From the NCBI GenBank assembly GCA_024743315.1, contig JANSWU010000001.1:620001-684000 (forward strand): a stretch of 64,000 nt of DNA. Reading direction: 5' to 3'. The notes below the pieces were generated by a model. It saw only the letters and a program-made list of their open reading frames with translations, searched no databases and was not told the origin of the DNA. Positions 44,563-54,127 of the stretch are shown in pieces (the stretch's first letter is position 1; each line of letters opens with the position of its first letter). The stretch is from Hyphomonadaceae bacterium. GTDB taxonomy: Bacteria > Pseudomonadota > Alphaproteobacteria > Caulobacterales > Hyphomonadaceae. The translations under genes and the position numbers were made by a program.

Positions 44563-46990
44563 GCTCCTTATCGGTCAAGCCTTCTACCAGACCTTTTTGC
44601 TGTACGTTCTGAATCTCGATCCCTGGGCGTCCATTGACTTCGAGGATCAGCGGCCCACGATTTTGATCGATGCAAATATCGACGCCAATATAGCCCAGAG
44701 GGATTGCTTCTGATGCGCGTTTGGAGATGTCGATGATCTCGCGCCATTTCGGAATTTTGAAGCCAATCAGCTGAACGCCCGTGTCCGGGTGCTCCTCGAT
44801 CGACGTCCCACGCTGGGCCGCGTTGAGGATCTTACCCGTTTCGATATCAATCGCGAGACCGACAGCGCCTTGGTGCAGGTTGGCTTTGCCGCCCGATTTC
44901 TTGGTTGGCAGCCGCAGCATGGCCGATACCGGCTTTTTCTGGTGCAGGATGACTCGAATATCGGAAAGGCCGAAATCAGCCAGCTTGTTCAGCGACTCGT
45001 GCTGTTCGAGCAGAGGTTCGACATAGGCCGTATCTTCCTCACCGCCTTGTGAAAATGCGCCATTGAGGATGTCGCCGACATGCCGAGACAGCTGTTCAGG
45101 TTTCAGAGTCCGTCCACCTGCGGTGACATAATTCTTTCCTTCGCGCCCGCGCACAATGAGAATGCCATTGCCTTGCGAGCCGCGATTCGGTTTCAGTGCG
45201 AAGGCGCCGAAATCATCCAGGGTTTCCATGAATTCCGGCAGTTCGCGGAACGAGGTGCAGGTCGCATAGGTCTTGGCCACGGGTACGCCAGCTGCTTGCA
45301 AAGCCTCCTTGGTGCGCAGTTTGTCAGTGGCCAGATCCAGCATCTCTTTGGAGTTGAGCGTATTGATCAATAGACGATTGCGCGCATTCATCCCGAGCAC
45401 GGGACCGTTTTCAAGGATTGAGCGGAAGCGGAAGAATTCCTGCAGACGCATGCCGGACCACTGGCCAATGGCCAGCTGAATGCCGAGCACCAGCAGGAGC
45501 AGTTCCGGCATCAGGGCGAACAAGCCTTTGAGCAGAACCGAAGAGAACACGATGTAACAGGCGACGATGGTGACCAGCGTGCCAGCGCCCGAGACAGCCA
45601 GGCCTTTCCAGTCTTCATCATCCAGCATGTTGTGAATGCGCTCCGCCAGGAAGGAAATGATCACGACTGGGAACAGGGCGAGAATACCGAATTGCATATT
45701 GGTGCGGTGTCCGAGCCAGAGCAGGACGCCGACAAACAGGACCGTACAGATCGTGATGACCGCCGCGAGGCGCGGAATTTTCAGGACATTGAACCGGTTG
45801 AAATAGGCCAGCATGGCAATCGCGAAGGCGATAATGCCTGAAAACGTGATTAGGCCGAGCCAGAGCCCGGTATTCACGCAGGCGGCGGCAATCAACATGG
45901 GCATGAAAATGCCAAATGTTTTCAACCCGACGACGCTGCGCAGGAAGATCGTAACGAGCGCCGCCAATGGGAAGAGCAGGAAGACCCCGATCATTTCCTC
46001 CGGCAGGCCGGTCAGGCGCATCAATTGCGCGGCGTTGAAGCGGTTCAGCGTTGGCTCATTCTCGTCAAACTCGAACAGAGCCGGCGACTGGCTGACCGGT
46101 TTGATCGAGAAGAGATAGTCAAAATTGATATTCCGTGTGTGCCGGAACAGGGCGTGGTCGCCGGTGTACAGGCGCAGATAATTCTCAGGCAGTGTCGCGA
46201 AGTGGCCATTGGTCGGATCAAACGGCACCCAACGGCCTTCAATCAGGACTTCCAGCCATTGGTGAGAGGTCTTTTTCGAGCCCTCATTCATGATCACACC
46301 GCCAACAAGGCGGGCCGGGATACCATTTGTTCGCGCCAGGGCGACAAACAGGCGGCCCTTGCCATTACAGCTGGCGCGACCGAGGCGCAGGGCTGTCAAA
46401 GCATCGGTGAAGCCTTTGAACGGCGCCCCTTCAATGTCTTGATAGGTATAGTTATAGATCGCGTTCAGGACCGGTACGAGCTCACGGCTATCATCCGGCT
46501 GGATGCTGGTCCAAAGCTCGCGGATTTCCGGATGCCCGACCTGGATACCTTCCTCTTCGACGAGGTATTGATTGTACTGTTCCGGCAGGAATTGCGGGAC
46601 CTGCAAAGCCGGGTCGAGACTGTATTGCAGTTCTTTTGACGTGATCAGCGCGTGATAGCGGATCTCCCGGCCTTGGTCGCCGGACCACATGCCACGCCGT
46701 CCAGATTGGTCGGTCTGGTCGTCGAACTGCAATTGTCCTGAAATAATGTTCTCGCGGACAATGTCCTGACGCTCATCATCCGACGGCAGGAAGGTCGTGA
46801 CATCAACGTCGCGATCGTCTCCGACGAAGCTCATCGCCAGAGAGTAATCGTACATCGTCACCGCCCGCAGCTGGTTCAGCAGGGTCGGCGAGCTCCGCAA
46901 ATGGAGGACAGCCAGAACAAGACACGTTGCTATCAGCCACGTACTCGGATGCCGCGCAATCGACGCCAGGCGTGTTTGCCAAATCACCAC
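44549..46990 (-). CDS. Fused transglutaminase-like, seven-helix membrane and RimK-type ATP-grasp protein
   Basis: 813 residues in one frame. The N-terminal part has an anchor helix (about 12-30) and a periplasmic transglutaminase-like domain with Cys208, His243 and Asp258 in ASCNGKG, SHQWLEV and FDPTNG. About seven helices follow (roughly 315-495). The C-terminal half is an ATP-grasp domain (about 505-813) with ALKPNRGSQGNGILIV and a metal-binding ILEVNGRPG near the end. In Pseudomonas-type genomes the two halves are separate genes, annotated as inactive transglutaminase and alpha-L-glutamate ligase-like. Here the catalytic triad looks intact. Substrate is unknown; it likely joins an amino acid to a product handled in the periplasm. 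Confidence 0.85.
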   Translation of the reverse strand: MVIWQTRLASIARHPSTWLIATCLVLAVLHLRSSPTLLNQLRAVTMYDYSLAMSFVGDDRDVDVTTFLPSDDERQDIVRENIISGQLQFDDQTDQSGRRGMWSGDQGREIRYHALITSKELQYSLDPALQVPQFLPEQYNQYLVEEEGIQVGHPEIRELWTSIQPDDSRELVPVLNAIYNYTYQDIEGAPFKGFTDALTALRLGRASCNGKGRLFVALARTNGIPARLVGGVIMNEGSKKTSHQWLEVLIEGRWVPFDPTNGHFATLPENYLRLYTGDHALFRHTRNINFDYLFSIKPVSQSPALFEFDENEPTLNRFNAAQLMRLTGLPEEMIGVFLLFPLAALVTIFLRSVVGLKTFGIFMPMLIAAACVNTGLWLGLITFSGIIAFAIAMLAYFNRFNVLKIPRLAAVITICTVLFVGVLLWLGHRTNMQFGILALFPVVIISFLAERIHNMLDDEDWKGLAVSGAGTLVTIVACYIVFSSVLLKGLFALMPELLLLVLGIQLAIGQWSGMRLQEFFRFRSILENGPVLGMNARNRLLINTLNSKEMLDLATDKLRTKEALQAAGVPVAKTYATCTSFRELPEFMETLDDFGAFALKPNRGSQGNGILIVRGREGKNYVTAGGRTLKPEQLSRHVGDILNGAFSQGGEEDTAYVEPLLEQHESLNKLADFGLSDIRVILHQKKPVSAMLRLPTKKSGGKANLHQGAVGLAIDIETGKILNAAQRGTSIEEHPDTGVQLIGFKIPKWREIIDISKRASEAIPLGYIGVDICIDQNRGPLILEVNGRPGIEIQNVQQKGLVEGLTDKELAHA

Positions 46991-47188
46991 AATAATTATC
47001 CCACCTTGGATCGTTAACAGTTACGGCACGTCCAAACGCCTGTAATTCTATATGTTTGGGGAAGGACGGTCCGCTTAACAATCAGCAATATTAACCAAGT
47101 TCGCCGGGCGTTTATGGCATCTAGGCCCCGCTGGCAATGGTCTAAATCGGATTAAGATAGGGCAATATTAAGGCGGGAGATTGAGGCG

Positions 47189-48865
47189 CTAAAGGGAATC
47201 CTGAAGCTTGCGCCGCAGAATCTTGCCGATTGGGTTCTTCGGCAATTCTTCAATAAAATGCACCTTTCGCGGCACTTTGTAGCCGGTCAAATGCGCGCGG
47301 CAATGCTCCAGAACTGCAATTTCAGTGAGCGCTTCATCCTGTTTGACCACAAAGGCGTGGAGTTCTTCAGCCCCAGATTCTGTACGAATGCCCGCGCTTG
47401 CGGCTTCTAACAGTCCCGCGCAGCTTGTCAGAACAGCGTCGACTTCATTCGGGAATACATTGAATCCGCTGACCAGAACCATGTCTTTACAGCGGTCGAC
47501 AATGTGAAGCTCTCCATTTTCGTCGAACCGGCCCATGTCACCGGTCTTGAACCAGTCACCGTGATAGGCATTTTCGGTTTCTTGCTCGCGACCGAGATAG
47601 CCTTTCATGACCTGCGGTCCGGCAATCACGATTTCGCCGATGACGTCTGGCATGTCGGTCACGAGATCGTTTTGCAGAATGCCAATCTTGGTGCCGGGCA
47701 AGGCCGAACCCGCCGCGCCGGCAGCCGAGCTTTTGGCATGATCCCGGATCGCGATCAGGGTCGTCGCTTCGGTCATGCCATAGCCTTCAACGATATTGGA
47801 TCCGGTGGCGCGCTTCCATTTCTGGGCAGTGTGATCATGCAAGGCCGCAGCACCTGAAATCGTATTCTTGATGTTGGTGCCATGCTCCAGGAACCAGTCC
47901 TCCTCGAGCAGTTTCTCGAATAGGGTATTCACGCCCGGAAAAATGTCGGGCTGAAACTTCTTGAATGCCGGCTTCATATTGGTCAGCGGGCGCGGATTGG
48001 GGATCAACACCAAATGTCCACCATTGGTGATCGCAATCACCGAAGCGAGCATGCCGAACACATGATAGACTGGCAGAGCGAGCAACATGGTTTGCCCTTG
48101 TGTGTGCAACAGGTCCGGGCAGGCAAGCGCATATTGCGCAATGTTGCTCATCAGGCCCTGCTCACTCAGGCGCACACCCTTCGAAATGCCAGTGGTGCCG
48201 CCAGAATACTGGTAGATCGTGTCTCGGTCCGGCGCGAGCGCGGAAACTCGGCTGACATCCAGCGCAACCTGTTTGGGAGCATTGGCCAGTATTTGGTTAA
48301 GTCCAATATGCGGACCCTGAAACGGGCGATCCAGTTTCTTGACCTTGCGCAAAAGGAAATTCAGCGTGTGGCGGGTCAGGGACGGGAAGAAATCCGTGAC
48401 AGAAATGGCAATGATCTGTTCGACGGGCGTGCCGACAATGGCGTCTTCCATCATTTCAGAGAAAATTGTCGATCCGATCAGGCAGCGCGCACCACTATCT
48501 TTCAGTTGGCGTCTTGTTTCGGCGGCGGTGTAGAGCGGGTTCACATTGGTCAGGGTCAACCCGGCCAGGAAAACCCCGAGCATTGAAACAATATAAGACG
48601 TGCAATTCGGGGACTGGATGGCGACCACGTCGCCCTGCTTCAGCCCCAGGTCCTCTCGCAAATAGTTGGCGAGCTTCTGCGCCGACAGGATCGCGGTTTT
48701 GAAATCCGTGGTTTCAGAATGTCCGGTCGGCAGCGCGGTGGTCAGAAACGGATCATCGGCAAATTCAGACAGGGCCTGCTCGACCTTTTCATGCAATCGA
48801 CCTTCGTTCAGGTCGAGTGAAGTCTCAGGAGCAAAAAACGGATTGGTTGAGCTGTGAAATGCCAT
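47189..48865 (-). CDS. Long-chain fatty acid-CoA ligase (AMP-binding)
   Basis: 558 residues of the ANL superfamily with the P-loop YQYSGGTTGISKG, the YGMTEATTL motif, the hinge DWFKTGDMGRFDENGEL and the C-terminal lysine in NPIGKILRRKL. It activates fatty acids to acyl-CoA for degradation or lipid synthesis; the SGGTTGxxKG form is shared with FadD. The N-terminus is cytosolic with no signal. It is in line with the hotdog gene 48922-49515, so the two may be cotranscribed. Confidence 0.92.
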   Translation of the reverse strand: MAFHSSTNPFFAPETSLDLNEGRLHEKVEQALSEFADDPFLTTALPTGHSETTDFKTAILSAQKLANYLREDLGLKQGDVVAIQSPNCTSYIVSMLGVFLAGLTLTNVNPLYTAAETRRQLKDSGARCLIGSTIFSEMMEDAIVGTPVEQIIAISVTDFFPSLTRHTLNFLLRKVKKLDRPFQGPHIGLNQILANAPKQVALDVSRVSALAPDRDTIYQYSGGTTGISKGVRLSEQGLMSNIAQYALACPDLLHTQGQTMLLALPVYHVFGMLASVIAITNGGHLVLIPNPRPLTNMKPAFKKFQPDIFPGVNTLFEKLLEEDWFLEHGTNIKNTISGAAALHDHTAQKWKRATGSNIVEGYGMTEATTLIAIRDHAKSSAAGAAGSALPGTKIGILQNDLVTDMPDVIGEIVIAGPQVMKGYLGREQETENAYHGDWFKTGDMGRFDENGELHIVDRCKDMVLVSGFNVFPNEVDAVLTSCAGLLEAASAGIRTESGAEELHAFVVKQDEALTEIAVLEHCRAHLTGYKVPRKVHFIEELPKNPIGKILRRKLQDSL

Positions 48866-48921
48866 TGAGCGCCTCTTTTTGGGGAACGCTCAACAGCTAT
48901 CAAAACGAGATTGGAATCCCG

Positions 48922-49515
48922 TTACGGTTGTTCTGTCAATTTTAATGAATTGGCATAGTCTGCAGATACTTTTCCGGCCTGGCGATTGGCCTCCTTGATC
49001 CGGAAATAGTCCGATAATTGCCGCATCGCCGTGGGCGATAAGGGCCGCTCGACCACCTCTTCGCCGAGTGCTTCGAGCATGTCGGCGCCGGTCACTTTCT
49101 GGCGCTTGGCCTGGGTGACGCGGGTCAGATAGATCGAACGCAGGATTTCTTTGCCGTCTTCATCGGTCCAAGTGTGCCACATCTCGACATATTGATCCTG
49201 CCAGCCAACCACCCGCGTATTAATGCTGAGCCTACCGGTCGGAATGTCTGACTGCGAGCGCACCTGGACGGAACTGAGGACGATGGGGATCCAGCCGCGC
49301 CGCCGGACAATTCCGGACATTTTCGTCTCAACGAAGAATTTGACCAACGAGATGTCAATGTAGGACGGGATGCGAGACGTAAACAGCTGCCCGTTTCGGT
49401 CGCGGTCCCAAGGCTTTGGTTTGAAAGTATAGGTGGTTCCGGTCCACACTCGCGCAGTGCGACGGCCGGAAAACGAGCGGAACACCGTGACGAGAAGGGT
49501 GAAGAAAAGATCCAT
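48922..49515 (-). CDS. Hotdog-fold acyl-CoA thioesterase-like protein (Them6-like)
   Basis: 197 residues with a short hydrophobic start (about 1-15) and a 4HBT-type core: DRDRNGQLFTSRIPSYIDISLVKFF, then QVRSQSDIPTG and DQYVEMWHTWTDEDGKEI. The DISLVKFF region matches Them6/YbgC-like proteins, which are often membrane-associated. It probably hydrolyses acyl-CoA or binds acyl groups. The adjacent acyl-CoA ligase supports an acyl-lipid role. Confidence 0.75.
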   Translation of the reverse strand: MDLFFTLLVTVFRSFSGRRTARVWTGTTYTFKPKPWDRDRNGQLFTSRIPSYIDISLVKFFVETKMSGIVRRRGWIPIVLSSVQVRSQSDIPTGRLSINTRVVGWQDQYVEMWHTWTDEDGKEILRSIYLTRVTQAKRQKVTGADMLEALGEEVVERPLSPTAMRQLSDYFRIKEANRQAGKVSADYANSLKLTEQP

Positions 49516-49633
49516 GGAACGCTACTTTATTAAGCTGACGAGTACTGTTTTTCCTGCAGTTGGACAAGCTTAGCATACGGATCGTAAACGAATTCACTTC
49601 AATTCGTCGTGGAACAACGAGATAAGAACGCAA

Positions 49634-50875
49634 ATGGGCGAAACGTCTTACTTGATCTTGGGTGGCGGACCGGGCGGTCTGACCATGGCGCGCATGCTGA
49701 AAGATCGTGGCGCGCGTGAGATCACCGTTCTCGAAGCCAGTCACAAAGTCGGCGGCAAATGCCTGACCAGTCCGATCGGTGACCATGTCGTTGAGTTCGG
49801 CACCTGCTATGCCATCTGGTCGCACAAATACATTCTCAAACAAATGAAAAAGCTGGGCATCGAGCGCAAGAAGCTGAAAGCCCAACGCATCGATAATCGC
49901 GAGCTGATGGATTATATCCGTGAAGGCAGTGGACCTCCTTTCATCGCGCAGGTGATCAAATATTCGCGTCTGCGGGGCCAATTGATGGCCCGTGCTGAGA
50001 AGGGCGATTCCTCGACCAATCATGTCTTCGCCCAATCCACGCAGGATTGGTTGCGCGCAAATAATCTCGGAAAGATTGAGCGGATGATGCACCGGGTCGT
50101 GACATCGATTGGCTATGGTTATCTCAATCGCTTGCCCTTGATTCACGCCTTTCGCTGGGTCGATACGGACATGCTGATCACCGGTTTGACCAAGTTCACG
50201 GTGATGCCCGACGGTGGCTGGCAATATTTCTGGGATCGCTTCGCGGAAGGCCTGGATATCCGCCTTGAGCAAGCGGCAACAAAGATCGAACGCGATGAAA
50301 CCGGCGTATGCGTCACCACGGCAGACGGGACGGAGAATCGTGCCGATATACTGATCAGCACGATCCCGATCGAAGCCTTTTGTGCACTCACCGAGCCTAC
50401 AGCGGCTGAACAATATGTCGCCGAATCGGTCACCTGGTCGGGTTACACAACCAGTCTAATGTCCGTGGATGCCTGGCCGCACTCGGCGCCGGTCAATGCC
50501 TGGAGTGATACCTGCGCGACCGACGAAAATGATGGCAAGCTACTCTTCCATCGCTTTGAATGCGAAGATGAAGACGGGCGGTACCTGTTTACGGTCGGCC
50601 AATTATCGACCGCTTATGAGACAGACGAATTGGCCGAGATTGCCGTCTTTGATGCCGAGCAGCGCGGAGCTGAAGACCCGCGTGTCATTCAACAGGCTGT
50701 CTGGCAATACATGCCAACGTATTCCCCGGACCGTATTCGGACCGGACTGTTACAGACCATGGCGAATATGCAGGGCGAGCGGCGCACATTCCACACCGGC
50801 TCAACTTTTTCGCATGAAGCGGTTTCAACGATCTCAGCGTTTAATGCCCGATTGCTGAAGGCGGTAAGGCCTTGA
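49634..50875 (+). CDS. FAD-dependent amine oxidase-like oxidoreductase
   Basis: 413 residues with an N-terminal FAD site YLILGGGPGGLTMARML, the GGKCLTSPIGDHVVEFG motif of flavin amine oxidases and protoporphyrinogen oxidases, and a C-terminal substrate region. The fold is FAD/NAD(P)-binding; the substrate is unknown. The ATG has a purine-rich AACGAGATAAGAACGC just upstream. It converges on the histidine-kinase-like gene, overlapping its 3' end by 35 bases. It is the second flavoprotein in this stretch, but the two are not clear paralogues. Confidence 0.75.
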   Translation: MGETSYLILGGGPGGLTMARMLKDRGAREITVLEASHKVGGKCLTSPIGDHVVEFGTCYAIWSHKYILKQMKKLGIERKKLKAQRIDNRELMDYIREGSGPPFIAQVIKYSRLRGQLMARAEKGDSSTNHVFAQSTQDWLRANNLGKIERMMHRVVTSIGYGYLNRLPLIHAFRWVDTDMLITGLTKFTVMPDGGWQYFWDRFAEGLDIRLEQAATKIERDETGVCVTTADGTENRADILISTIPIEAFCALTEPTAAEQYVAESVTWSGYTTSLMSVDAWPHSAPVNAWSDTCATDENDGKLLFHRFECEDEDGRYLFTVGQLSTAYETDELAEIAVFDAEQRGAEDPRVIQQAVWQYMPTYSPDRIRTGLLQTMANMQGERRTFHTGSTFSHEAVSTISAFNARLLKAVRP

Positions 50876-52520
50876 GCGCTTCGCCCGTCTGGACATGACT
50901 TGAGGGCACGATTGCAATCAGGTTGACCGACTTGTCGCCGTCGAGGTCTTCGCGATATTGACCGCCCAGGTTTTCGATATGCGTCGCCGACATATACGAA
51001 GCATAGGCGTCGAGCGTGACTTCTTCCTCGTTTTCCGGATGTTCGACCAGCACTTTGTCTTTTGGGGCCGGGGCAGTCTTTCCATAGATCCCGCGCACGA
51101 TGAAGCAGATCGCGTCAGATCCATCGGGCATAGCGCGGACATAGAGTGACAGTTTCCCATCTTCACCCACAGTGCGCTGCGCCTTCAGGCACATTTGACC
51201 GAGGGCGCGGGTGAGTGAGCCGCTGGCAGAATACTTGACCAGCAATTCTTCCGGGATCGCCTGAGAAATAGCGGAAACAGGCTCTGACGACAGCGTCCCT
51301 TGGGCCATTTCGGACAATTCTTCATGGAAGATTTCGCGCAGCCGAACCATGTCCGAGTCGACCAGGTATTGATTGTCATCCAGCGAGTGCCGCGTCATCG
51401 ATGACATCAGGCGCTCCAGGTCTTTTGAAGCGTTCATGATCAGATTGGCGAGATTGCCGAGCTCGTCTTGCTCGAACTTGATCCGCGAGTCTGGCTGCAA
51501 TAGCCGCGCATAGCGCATAATCGTCTTGATCGGATAAATCACTTCACGCGAGATCGATTCAAAGAAGGCCGATTTGGTTTGCAGCGCCTCTTCGGCTTGC
51601 TGACGCGATTGCAGAATGGTTTGCTGGCTTTCGACCAGGGAGCTGACATCTTCGATCAGTTCGATCTTGTCGCCTTCCACCCCGTTATGCTCGGTCCGGC
51701 GATAATACCGACCCTCCCAGAACGAAAAGCCATCGCGCGTACGGCCGCCCATGGCGACAGCTTCGCGGTTCTTCTGCATGTTCGCGTTCGAGAACACGAC
51801 TTCATCATTGCTGTCTTTGATCTCGAGGCCGATGCCGAGAGTCTTCACTGCGGATTCCAGGCGCGCTTTGGACAGCTCAAGCCCGAGGCGGACGCGGAGC
51901 TTCTCGACCGTGTCGCGATATTTCAGGTGCGCCATATAGACCATGGTGATGCCGAGCGTCCCGCCCATCGCGGACGTGATGGTCGCGGCGGCACCGTCAA
52001 TGAAGAATAGGGAAAAGACTGTGACCGGCAAGGCTCCGGCGAGGAAGCGTCCAGACATGCCGGCATTCGACCCCAGACACGCTGCGGCGGCAGCACACAT
52101 ACCAACAGATAATGCGGCGAGGGTGATATTGGCTGCTGGGTCGGGCCCGGCAAAAATTAAGCAGCTTGACGCCCACCACGCCCCGAACAGAAAATTATTC
52201 CGCGCGCCTTTGCGTAAGAAGCCGCCTGACAGTTTGGCGTCTTTCGGCACCGCCGACATCAGGACGGCCCCCTTCCACTGGAAGAAAGAGAAGTACATGA
52301 TCGGCGCCCACCAGATCAGAGCGAGCCACCAGAATGTAAATTGAGCAAAAATCAGCGTGACGACCGTGCTATTAATCGCAGTGATCAAGGCGAGCGGCTT
52401 CATCACTGAAGCCAGCTGGTCGAACAATTCCCGCAGAACAGCTTGCTTCAAGCGCCCTTCGGGCAGCTCCAACGTGCCATGCACGATGCTCTTAAAGACT
52501 GAATAGGCTGATATCCGCAT
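50841..52520 (-). CDS. Membrane protein resembling a histidine kinase, phospho-acceptor histidine replaced
   Basis: 559 residues. About six helices occupy residues 40-200. A PAS-like segment (about 220-290) is followed by a dimerisation helix pair whose SHE-type box reads ESISREVIYPIK, with Arg325 where the phospho-acceptor His should be. The C-terminal part (about 430-540) has no recognisable N box or G boxes. The protein therefore looks like a pseudo-kinase that senses a signal and binds a partner without autophosphorylation. A response regulator is not adjacent. The gene converges on the flavoprotein gene (35-base overlap). Confidence 0.8.
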   Translation of the reverse strand: MRISAYSVFKSIVHGTLELPEGRLKQAVLRELFDQLASVMKPLALITAINSTVVTLIFAQFTFWWLALIWWAPIMYFSFFQWKGAVLMSAVPKDAKLSGGFLRKGARNNFLFGAWWASSCLIFAGPDPAANITLAALSVGMCAAAAACLGSNAGMSGRFLAGALPVTVFSLFFIDGAAATITSAMGGTLGITMVYMAHLKYRDTVEKLRVRLGLELSKARLESAVKTLGIGLEIKDSNDEVVFSNANMQKNREAVAMGGRTRDGFSFWEGRYYRRTEHNGVEGDKIELIEDVSSLVESQQTILQSRQQAEEALQTKSAFFESISREVIYPIKTIMRYARLLQPDSRIKFEQDELGNLANLIMNASKDLERLMSSMTRHSLDDNQYLVDSDMVRLREIFHEELSEMAQGTLSSEPVSAISQAIPEELLVKYSASGSLTRALGQMCLKAQRTVGEDGKLSLYVRAMPDGSDAICFIVRGIYGKTAPAPKDKVLVEHPENEEEVTLDAYASYMSATHIENLGGQYREDLDGDKSVNLIAIVPSSHVQTGEALKALPPSAIGH

Positions 52521-52930
52521 GCTGACCTACATGACATAGATGTCTTGAAAAACTGGTCGCAGCGATCGTTAATCTCGGTTCATTTTATTGAGAAAGAATC
52601 AATCAAGCTTACCCAATCCTTAAAGGGCCAAATTGATCATCTGGAATTTACGGTCTGGAAACAGGATCAATGCTTTTGGCGGCTCTCCACAAGAGTGGAA
52701 TAATGGCGGACAAGGGACTCAAAACTTACTGCGCAACAGACTGGTTTGTCGATCATTTTGAATCGGCACGATTTGCTATTCATCTGTACTTTTACAAGAG
52801 AAAATTATCGCAGTGTCACTGAATATGGCATTTAAACTTATAATCAGAAGATAATGGTTGCCAATTTATTGATGCAGAGGCAGAAACGCGCGGACGAGTG
52901 AGTACTATAACGAGGAATGGGTAGAAACCT
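52521..52930. other. Gene-free gap of about 410 bases
   Basis: No credible gene, RNA or clear terminator is seen. It is more AT-rich than its surroundings, especially 52560-52900. It lies between the divergent starts of the histidine-kinase-like gene and the hotdog gene at 52931, so promoters for both must be here. I cannot name a -35/-10 pair with confidence. Confidence 0.6.
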
Positions 52931-53398
52931 ATGAGCGGTGATACGGATCAAATCTACACTCTGATGAAAGCGTTTTTTGAGCAGAACGTACCTTATGCAA
53001 AACATACAGGGATCGAGCTCCTTGTAATTGCAGACGGATATGGTGTGGCGCAATTGCCAGACGTCCAAGAAACCCAGAACCATATGGGCTCGCAACACGC
53101 GGGGGCCTTGTTTACGCTGGCTGAAGCGGCGTCTGGGGCGGCTTCTGTTTCGCTGTTTGCGGACAAGATCGCGATCGTTCGCGCGGCCATTGTCGAAGCC
53201 AAGATTCATTACAAGAAAGCGGCGCGCGGCGTGATCAAGGCCGAGGGGCGCTTGCGTCGATCAGGGGAGGAATTGATGACAGAATTCTCGCGCGATGGCG
53301 TCGTCAGTTACACCGTCGATGTTGTTCTGACCAATGAGCAAGGTGTCGAAGTTGCCACTATGGAGGTTAATTGGCGGATTAAATCCACGGCCAGTTAA
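52931..53398 (+). CDS. Hotdog-fold protein (DUF4442/YiiD-type)
   Basis: 155 residues with the single hotdog fold: VPYAKHTGIELL, then HMGSQHAGALFTLAEAASGAA (central helix), then KIHYKKAARGVI. This matches DUF4442-type putative thioesterases. The catalytic residue could be the Asn/Gln-His region near residue 51-55. Substrate unknown. Start supported by a purine-rich GAGGAATGGG upstream. No operon partner, though the RutE-like gene follows 110 bases later. Confidence 0.78.
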   Translation: MSGDTDQIYTLMKAFFEQNVPYAKHTGIELLVIADGYGVAQLPDVQETQNHMGSQHAGALFTLAEAASGAASVSLFADKIAIVRAAIVEAKIHYKKAARGVIKAEGRLRRSGEELMTEFSRDGVVSYTVDVVLTNEQGVEVATMEVNWRIKSTAS

Positions 53399-53510
53399 GC
53401 GCCTTCGGTGCATACGAAGTACGATTGTTGCGTCTCCAGCTATTGCCAGACCAGCGATTTCAGCGAACAAGCGCCCTCACACATCATTTGGAATTTGAGG
53501 AGCGCCCAAG

Positions 53511-54116
53511 ATGACAAAAGCCCCGGTAAACGATCACGCCCTGGATCAGATTTGGCGGCACGGTCGATCCTATAATGGATGGACACCACATAGCGTCCCG
53601 GAAACCCTGATCCGTGCCACTTATGATCTCACAAAAATGGGCATGACCAGCGCCAATTGTTCACCGGCCCGTTTCGTCTTTCTGCAATCCTCGGAGGCCA
53701 AAGCGCGCCTCAAACCCTTCTTGATGGACGGCAATGTCGAGAAGACCATGGTCGCGCCATGGGTCGTCATCATCGCGCATGATCTCGAATTTCATGAAAA
53801 GATCCCGCAGCTTTTCCCGCATAATCCCGGTGCCAAGGACTGGTTCTCTGAGGAAGATAATCGACACACGACGGCGTTTCGCAACGGCACTCTGCAAGGG
53901 GCTTACCTGATGCTGGCCGCGCGTGCACTGGGGTTGGATTGCGGCCCGATGTCAGGATTTGACAACGCTGGCGTTGATCAGGAGTTTTTCCTGGGCGACG
54001 AAGCCACCAAGAACTGGCGCTCAAACTGGCTATGCAATATCGGCCATGGCGATGACTCGACGATCTTCGAACGCAGCCCGCGCCTCAGTTTTGAAGAGGC
54101 TTGTTACATCCTGTAA
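53511..54116 (+). CDS. RutE-like nitroreductase (malonic semialdehyde reductase family)
   Basis: 201 residues, typical size for RutE/HadB/RdxA flavin reductases. It has the NGWTPHSV substrate loop, SANCSPARFVFL for FMN binding, and GLDCGPMSGFDNAGVDQEFF, the family hallmark. RutE reduces malonic semialdehyde in pyrimidine breakdown, but no other rut genes are nearby. AGGAG lies ahead of the ATG. Its stop is 12 bases before the tsaB start. Confidence 0.88.
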   Translation: MTKAPVNDHALDQIWRHGRSYNGWTPHSVPETLIRATYDLTKMGMTSANCSPARFVFLQSSEAKARLKPFLMDGNVEKTMVAPWVVIIAHDLEFHEKIPQLFPHNPGAKDWFSEEDNRHTTAFRNGTLQGAYLMLAARALGLDCGPMSGFDNAGVDQEFFLGDEATKNWRSNWLCNIGHGDDSTIFERSPRLSFEEACYIL

Positions 54117-54127
54117 ACACGGCGCTG

